Assembly: GCA_036406675.1 (NCBI GenBank)
Contig: DASXAO010000040.1
Location: 1 to 64,000 of the forward strand
DNA from: SCGC-AG-212-J23 sp036406675
GTDB lineage: Bacteria; Pseudomonadota; Gammaproteobacteria; Burkholderiales; SG8-39
Direction: 5' to 3'
DNA length: 64,000 bases
Shown: piece by piece, positions 59,656-64,000 of the stretch
Layout of the letters: every line of letters starts with the position of its first letter
Position numbering within the stretch: the stretch's first letter is position 1
The notes under the pieces: model-generated
Database searches by the model: none
Told to the model about the DNA's origin: nothing
The model's input: the letters and a program-made list of their open reading frames with translations, nothing else
Program-made: the position numbers and the translations under genes

Positions 59656-59684
59656 CTGCCAACGGTTCGCCGCTAGAGTATAGA
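59656..59684 (+). promoter_or_regulatory. Possible tagH promoter in the divergent 263-base gap
   Basis: ctgcca (59656-59661), 17 bases, tataga (59679-59684) resemble a sigma70 promoter 42 bases before the tagH ATG. The rest of 59463-59725 should hold the minus-strand promoter for module 2, but no clear element was picked out. Confidence 0.4.
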
Positions 59685-59725
59685 CCGGGAAGAAACACGC
59701 TTTGCCTTGGGGGGTTAGCGGCCGC

Positions 59726-61405
59726 ATGGCGTATCTGATTACCGTCGAAACGCGGGGCGAGGGCCGTCTCGCGCCGCCCGAACGGCGCACGGTGGGTACG
59801 TCTCGCATGACGATCGGGCGCGGAGCCGAATGCTCGGTGCGCCTGGACGATACGAAGAGACACGTCTCCCGCGTTCATGCGGTAGTGGACGTGCAGGGCG
59901 CCGGCCACGTCCTCACCGTCATGTCGACCGTGAACCCGGTGATGCTCAATGGGGCGCGAGTCGGTCCCGGCGAAACCGCGCCGGTCAAGGCCGACGACGT
60001 GATCGAAATCGGCGACTTCGCAGTGCAGGTGCTCGAGGTTCACGAAGCGCAGCCGACGCCAGGCGCTTCCTCGGCGCGCCAGATGCCTTCGTCGCCGTTC
60101 GATTTCGGCCTCGGCGGAACCGGCGACACTGTCCCGGGCGACGATCCGTTCCGCGGCCTGGACGATCTCCTTCCGCCCAAGCCGCCGCCGCCGGCGCCGA
60201 GGCCCGATGCGGGAGGTCTCGACTCGTTCCAGATGGCTGCGCCGGCGAAAGCCGCCGGGCGCGGCGAGGGTCTCGTCGACGGCCTGGGCGGACTCTCGTC
60301 CTTCGATCTCGGCACGCCCGGCGACAGCAACGATCCGCTGGTGCACCTGCTCGGCTCGGCGGGCGCGGGCGAGGGCGCCGGCGGACCGAGCTTCAACCCG
60401 CAGCCGTTCGGCGGCGGCGCGGGCTCGCTCGACCAGATCCTCGCGCGCGGGCCGGCCACGCCGATCGGCCAGCCTCTCGTCGACATGCTGAAGCACCAGG
60501 GAGGCGGCGCCTCGAACATCGACCACGTGCAGCCGCTGAATGTCGCTTACAGCGCGCCTGCAGTCCGTTCCGAGCCGGTCCGCTCCGAAGCTCGCAAGCC
60601 TGCACCGGAACCCCGCAAGGCACCCGTCGAGGCCAAGGCACCCGATCCGTTCGACGGCTTCGATCCGTTCGCGAGCCTCGTCGGTCGCAGGCCCGCCGAG
60701 CCGATCGCGGCGCTGGACGAGATCGCGGAGCCGCAGGCGCGGGAAGAGGAGCCGGCGCCGCCGCCTCCGCCCGCCCAGGCTGCGCAATCCGCATCCGCGG
60801 GCGCGACCACTGCCGCGGCGGCGTTCCTCGAGGGCGCAGGACTCGCGCACCTCCAGATCTCCGAAGCCGACGCCGACAAGTTCCTGCGCGAGAGCGGCAC
60901 GATCGTGCGCGCGTGCGTCGAGGGGCTGATCGGCCTTCTTCTGGCGCGCAGCGAGCTCAAGAAGGAGATGCGCGCCGAAGACCGCACCATGGTCGCCTCG
61001 CGCGACAACAACCCGCTGAAGCTGATGACCGATCCGCGCGAGGCGCTGAGCTATCTCTTCGATGCGCGCGAGCGGCTGAGCGGCGCGTTCCTGCCGCCGG
61101 TGCAGGCGGTGGGCGACGCCTGCGACGACCTGCGCGTGCACGAGATCGCGCTCATGGCGGGCATGCGCGCCGCGTTCCAGGGCGCGCTCAAGCGCTTCGA
61201 TCCGCAGCTCATCGAGCGCGAAGCCGACAAGCAGAAGGGCTCGTTCAGCCTGAACAAGAAAGTGAAGCTGTGGGACGCGTTCGTCGCGCACCACGAGAAG
61301 CTCACGCGCGACGCCGAGGACGACCTCCTCAAGGTGTTCGGCAAGGAGTTCCTGGGCACCTACATGGCGCAGGTGCGCCGGCTGCGCACCCCCGCGAAAC
61401 ACTAG
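59726..61405 (+). CDS. tagH: T6SS-associated FHA-domain protein TagH
   Basis: 559 residues. An N-terminal FHA domain (about 25-100) has MTIGRGAECSVRLDD, KRHVSRVHAVV and NGARVGPGE, the phosphothreonine-binding residues. A long Pro/Ala/Asp-rich linker (about 110-375) follows, then the conserved C-terminal TagH domain (NNPLKLMTDPREALSYLFDARERLSG; AMRAAFQGALKRFDPQLIE-like helix; KLWDAFVAHHEKLTRDAEDDLLKVFGKEF). FHA proteins couple T6SS activation to threonine phosphorylation. No PpkA kinase or PppA phosphatase gene is in the window. The ATG at 59726 is preferred to an in-frame TTG upstream. Confidence 0.92.
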   Translation: MAYLITVETRGEGRLAPPERRTVGTSRMTIGRGAECSVRLDDTKRHVSRVHAVVDVQGAGHVLTVMSTVNPVMLNGARVGPGETAPVKADDVIEIGDFAVQVLEVHEAQPTPGASSARQMPSSPFDFGLGGTGDTVPGDDPFRGLDDLLPPKPPPPAPRPDAGGLDSFQMAAPAKAAGRGEGLVDGLGGLSSFDLGTPGDSNDPLVHLLGSAGAGEGAGGPSFNPQPFGGGAGSLDQILARGPATPIGQPLVDMLKHQGGGASNIDHVQPLNVAYSAPAVRSEPVRSEARKPAPEPRKAPVEAKAPDPFDGFDPFASLVGRRPAEPIAALDEIAEPQAREEEPAPPPPPAQAAQSASAGATTAAAAFLEGAGLAHLQISEADADKFLRESGTIVRACVEGLIGLLLARSELKKEMRAEDRTMVASRDNNPLKLMTDPREALSYLFDARERLSGAFLPPVQAVGDACDDLRVHEIALMAGMRAAFQGALKRFDPQLIEREADKQKGSFSLNKKVKLWDAFVAHHEKLTRDAEDDLLKVFGKEFLGTYMAQVRRLRTPAKH

Positions 61406-61480
61406 TCCGGAAGACGCAACCCGGACAGCGCATCCCTTGCGTCGCCTGCGCCCCTGCGCCCGTAACGGCCGCGCGCCAAA

Positions 61481-61822
61481 GTGTCCGGCGTGCGGATGGG
61501 TGGACTCTTCGGGCTAGTGTGCCTCCTCCTTTGGGGGGTAGCCGGCTGCTCGACCACCAAGGAGATCGCGCCGATCCCGCAGGAGGGCACGATCAGCCGT
61601 TCGATCACCTGGGTGCTTTCCGACGACCCGGCCAAAGACTGCGACGAGAACCTCGGCAAGCCGCTTATCGGGCAAAGACTCGCCTGTGCCCGGCTTCGGG
61701 GCAACGACTGCACTATCTACGTGAAGCCCCCGCGCAACGAGAACGACCGCAACGCGATCTACGTCCTGGGCCACGAGGCGCTGCACTGCTTCGCCGGCCA
61801 GTTCCATTACGCCTGGAACTAA
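61481..61822 (+). CDS. Small lipoprotein with HExxH motif, copy 1
   Basis: 113 residues from the GTG at 61481 (an ATG at 61496 is also possible). Lipobox GVAGC places the lipid on Cys23. The mature part is about 90 residues and ends HEALHCFAGQFH (His98, Glu99, His102, His109), an HExxHxxxGxxH pattern like a zinc peptidase helix but one residue longer than the metzincin HExxHxxGxxH. GNDCTIYVKPPRNENDRNAIYVLG precedes it. It is about three-quarters identical to the next gene. Function unknown; a very small zinc-binding protein or peptidase is possible. Confidence 0.7.
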   Translation: MSGVRMGGLFGLVCLLLWGVAGCSTTKEIAPIPQEGTISRSITWVLSDDPAKDCDENLGKPLIGQRLACARLRGNDCTIYVKPPRNENDRNAIYVLGHEALHCFAGQFHYAWN

Positions 61823-61959
61823 GCCTTTAGTCGCTCCTGAACGGGTAGTAGTGCACGCCGCCGCGGCGCGCGCCTGAATTACTTCCTAGCGGTGTCCGGC
61901 CAGCTGCCGATAGCCTTCTCCATAGCTAAGGCGCTACAACAAGAAAAGCGGACAACCGG

Positions 61960-62301
61960 ATGAGAACAATAAGAAAAGCGCTTTTTCCCGCGATCGTGTT
62001 CTGCGCCGCTGCCGGGGCGGCGGGCTGCAGCGTGACCAAGCCCGTCGACCCGATTCCGGCGCAGGGCACGATCAACCGCTCGATCACCTGGGTGCTTTCC
62101 GAGGACCCCTCCGGCGCATGCGATATGAACCTAGGCAAGCCCGTGATCGGGGTTCGCCAGGCCTGCGCCCGCGTGCGAGGCAACGACTGCACCATCTACG
62201 TGAAGCCGCCCCGCAACGAAGACGACCGCAACGCGATCTACATCCTCGGCCATGAGGCATTGCACTGCTTCGTCGGGCACTTCCACTACGCGGTGAACTG
62301 A
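61960..62301 (+). CDS. Small lipoprotein with HExxH motif, copy 2 (tandem paralog)
   Basis: 113 residues, lipobox AAGC (Cys23), and the same HEALHCFVGHFH ending. Shared blocks with copy 1 include RSITWVLS, NLGKP, RGNDCTIYVKPPRNE and DRNAIY. The 137-base spacer is comparatively A+T-rich and contains aagaaaagcg twice (61941-61950 and 61971-61980), the second inside the coding start. Not TssJ-like, despite the T6SS neighbourhood. Function unknown. Confidence 0.72.
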   Translation: MRTIRKALFPAIVFCAAAGAAGCSVTKPVDPIPAQGTINRSITWVLSEDPSGACDMNLGKPVIGVRQACARVRGNDCTIYVKPPRNEDDRNAIYILGHEALHCFVGHFHYAVN

Positions 62302-62566
62302 AGTAGCCCGCGCTGAACAAAAAGATAAATCGCTGTCCGCTCGTAGACCGCTGCGTCCGCCTCGCACGGGGCCTGTAGTGACTATTGCGACACGCGCAAT
62401 TAGTCTGCTAGGCTTGGTTCGGGCAAGTCGAATCAAGTAGAAAAGTCACGTAGTTATCCAAAAAAACCCGATTGGGTTTGCCTAGGCGTCCCGCGTAAGC
62501 GGGAGGGGAGCTTCGCGCTGCGGGGGCGAAGCCTGGAACACGAAATCCAGAGGCGCCAGGGGAACA
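62302..62566 (+). other. Structured intergenic leader before the TpsB gene
   Basis: 265 bases without a gene. Three small hairpins are visible: aaccc-gatt-gggtt (62465-62478), cccgc-gtaa-gcggg (62489-62502), and gcttcgc...gcgaagc just after. The first, followed by a T7 run on the minus strand, also looks like a weak minus-strand terminator. They may form an mRNA leader for the transporter gene. The stretch 62302-62460 is A+T-richer than the window average and probably holds the promoter; no clear -35/-10 pair was chosen. Confidence 0.35.
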
Positions 62567-64000
62567 ATGTCAGGAATAAGAATGCTTTTCGCGGCCGCGG
62601 CCGCGTGCTTCAGCGTGGTCGTCCTTGCGCAGGTGCCACCGGCCCCGCCGCGCTCCGGCGACATTCTCCAACAGCAGGCCCCCAGGCAGGAGCTTCCGGT
62701 CTCGCCGTCGACGGCGCCGGTGCTGCCGCAGGTCGCCCCGCCCAAGCCGGCGTTGCCCGCGAGCACCAAGGTGAACGTCACGGTGAAGGACTTCCGCTTC
62801 AGCGGAAACACCGTGTTTCCGTCCTCCGAACTGCGCGAGCTGGTGCGCGAGTTCATCGGCAAGACGCTCGACTTCAACGGCCTGAACGACGCCGCGGGGC
62901 GCGTGCAACGCCATTATCGCGAGCGCGGCTACTTCCTCGCGGTCGCCTACCTCCCGCAGCAGGAGATCAAGGAGGGCATTGTCGAGATCGCGGTGCTCGA
63001 AGGCCGCCTCGGTCAGGTCAACCTGCAAGTCGATCCCAAAACCAAGCTTAGAGAATCGTTTGCCCGCGGCATCCTCGCCGCGCACCTGAAGACGGGCGAC
63101 CTCATTACCGAGAATAGCCTGGAGCGGCCGCTCCTCCTGCTGCGCGACCTTCCGGACACGGAAGTCACCTCCGAGCTCGGGCCGAGCAAGACCCAGGTCG
63201 GCGCGGCCGACCTGACCGTCAAGCTCTCGGAGAACACCAAGCATTTCAACGGCTACGTCGACGCCGACAACTGGGGCAACCGGTTCAGCGGCGAGTACCG
63301 CGCCGGCGTCAACCTGAACTACGGCGATCTCACCGGTTTCGGGGATCTGCTCAGTTTCCGCGGCTTCATCACCGACGAGAACATGAAATTCGGCCGGCTC
63401 GCCTATGTGATCCCGCTCGGGCACTACGGCACGCGGATCGGCGCCAGCGCCACCAGCTTCAGCTACAGCCTCGGCAAGGACTTTGCGCCGCTCAACGCCG
63501 ACGGCGACGGCCAGGTGTACACGGTCTACGCGCTGCACCCGCTCCTGCGCACGCGCAACGCCAACGTGTTCATCCAGGCCGCGGCGGAACGCAAGGATCT
63601 CGAAGACCGGCAGGGCAACGCCGCCGACGGCACGCCCCTCGGTCTGGTTACGGACCAGACGATCACGAACGGCAAACTCGGCGTCGTGGGCGACTTCCGC
63701 GACCGGCTGATGTCGGGCGGTTTGAACTCGTACTCCGTGACGGCGACATACGGCAAGCTGGAGCTCCAGCCCGATGCGCTCCTCGCGGCCGACCAAGCGC
63801 CGGGCACCGGGCCGCAGACCGCCGGAAATTTCAGCAAGCTCAACGTCGAGTTCCGTCGCCTCCAGCGGCTCAGCGACCAGTTCAACCTGCTTTTTGCCTA
63901 CACCGCGCAAGGGGCCAACAAGAACCTCTCCGCGGCGGAGAAGATGGCGCTCGGCGGCCCGACCGGCGTGCGCGCCTATCCCGTGGGCGAGGCTCCGGGC
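62567..64000 (+). CDS. Two-partner secretion outer-membrane transporter (TpsB, ShlB/FhaC/HecB family), partial
   Basis: 478 residues are visible and the frame stays open at the window end. A signal peptide (MLFAAAAACFSVVVLAQ) precedes a Pro-rich linker with RSGDILQQ, then POTRA domain 1 (KDFRFSGNTVFPSSELRELV, YRERGYFLAVAYLPQQEIKEGIVEIAVLEGRLG), POTRA domain 2 and the 16-stranded barrel. Near the end, GGPTGVRAYPVGEA is the conserved L6 hairpin motif (VRGY-type). TpsB proteins export a large TpsA exoprotein such as a haemagglutinin; a partner would be expected downstream, outside the window. Confidence 0.93.
   Translation, partial: MSGIRMLFAAAAACFSVVVLAQVPPAPPRSGDILQQQAPRQELPVSPSTAPVLPQVAPPKPALPASTKVNVTVKDFRFSGNTVFPSSELRELVREFIGKTLDFNGLNDAAGRVQRHYRERGYFLAVAYLPQQEIKEGIVEIAVLEGRLGQVNLQVDPKTKLRESFARGILAAHLKTGDLITENSLERPLLLLRDLPDTEVTSELGPSKTQVGAADLTVKLSENTKHFNGYVDADNWGNRFSGEYRAGVNLNYGDLTGFGDLLSFRGFITDENMKFGRLAYVIPLGHYGTRIGASATSFSYSLGKDFAPLNADGDGQVYTVYALHPLLRTRNANVFIQAAAERKDLEDRQGNAADGTPLGLVTDQTITNGKLGVVGDFRDRLMSGGLNSYSVTATYGKLELQPDALLAADQAPGTGPQTAGNFSKLNVEFRRLQRLSDQFNLLFAYTAQGANKNLSAAEKMALGGPTGVRAYPVGEAPG

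Noticed and set aside
59465..59683. 72-codon plus-strand frame between module 2 and tagH
   Set aside because: No ribosome binding site, no recognisable domain, and it spans the region expected to hold divergent promoters.
61481..62301. The two small lipoproteins as the missing TssJ
   Set aside because: They are too short, lack the TssJ beta-sandwich pattern and carry an HExxH motif instead.
62465..62520. A known riboswitch before the TpsB gene
   Set aside because: Small hairpins are present, but I could not match the conserved core of cyclic-di-GMP or other riboswitches.

Overview
The window reads as a G+C-rich chromosomal segment of a betaproteobacterium, probably an environmental Burkholderiales-type organism. 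This is inferred from three things: the kdsA-eno-ftsB order, three orphan tripartite-tricarboxylate (Bug/TctC) receptors without their membrane partners, and a type VI secretion (T6SS) cluster carrying TagF and TagJ. No rRNA, tRNA, CRISPR array or insertion sequence was recognised. Genes are densely packed and many overlap by 1-4 bases.

Bases 1-9,100 hold housekeeping and mixed genes: the end of kdsA, enolase, FtsB, a Bug receptor, a META-domain lipoprotein, a DUF4239-like membrane protein, and then an MscS channel, a guanine deaminase and a cation diffusion facilitator. Bases 9,100-22,900 look catabolic: a GntR regulator coupled to an Fe(II)/2-oxoglutarate oxygenase and a SAF-domain dehydrogenase; a Bug receptor with a carboxymuconolactone decarboxylase, divergent from a VOC protein; an FMN reductase; an MFS transporter; an outer-membrane protein; a cytochrome c-Vgb propeller fusion; and a run of Bug receptor, ThDP enzyme, MFS transporter and class II aldolase.

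Bases 22,900-32,800 contain a large zinc-ribbon/cyclase-like/AAA/TPR protein whose cyclase domain lacks key catalytic residues. It converges on an operon of a small protein, an ATP-grasp ligase and an exported zincin. Next comes an MFS gene flanked by two paralogous small exported proteins. Each paralog is preceded, at exactly 75 nt, by the same 16-bp dyad; a third copy lies at 22,881. MlaC, a second carboxymuconolactone decarboxylase and a 3-hydroxyisobutyrate-dehydrogenase-like enzyme follow.

Bases 32,881-61,405 are a nearly complete T6SS: tssK-L-M-tagF-tssA-B-C-hcp-tagJ-tssE-F-G-H-vgrG-DUF4123-PAAR, then two convergent cargo modules, then tagH. Each cargo module starts with a small helical protein that looks like the same family. 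Module 1 carries a papain-like-fold candidate and a His-rich small protein. Module 2 carries a 1014-residue zinc metalloprotease candidate and an exported or membrane-anchored partner that is a plausible immunity protein. No TssJ lipoprotein is visible; TssL carries its own OmpA-like domain.

Bases 61,400-64,000 hold two tandem, nearly identical small lipoproteins with an HExxHxxxGxxH motif, a structured leader region, and the start of a two-partner-secretion (TpsB/FhaC) transporter that runs off the window. The best candidates for new biology are the two T6SS cargo modules, the mini-zincin lipoprotein pair, the 75-nt-spaced dyad element with its small exported proteins, and the ATP-grasp/zincin operon.
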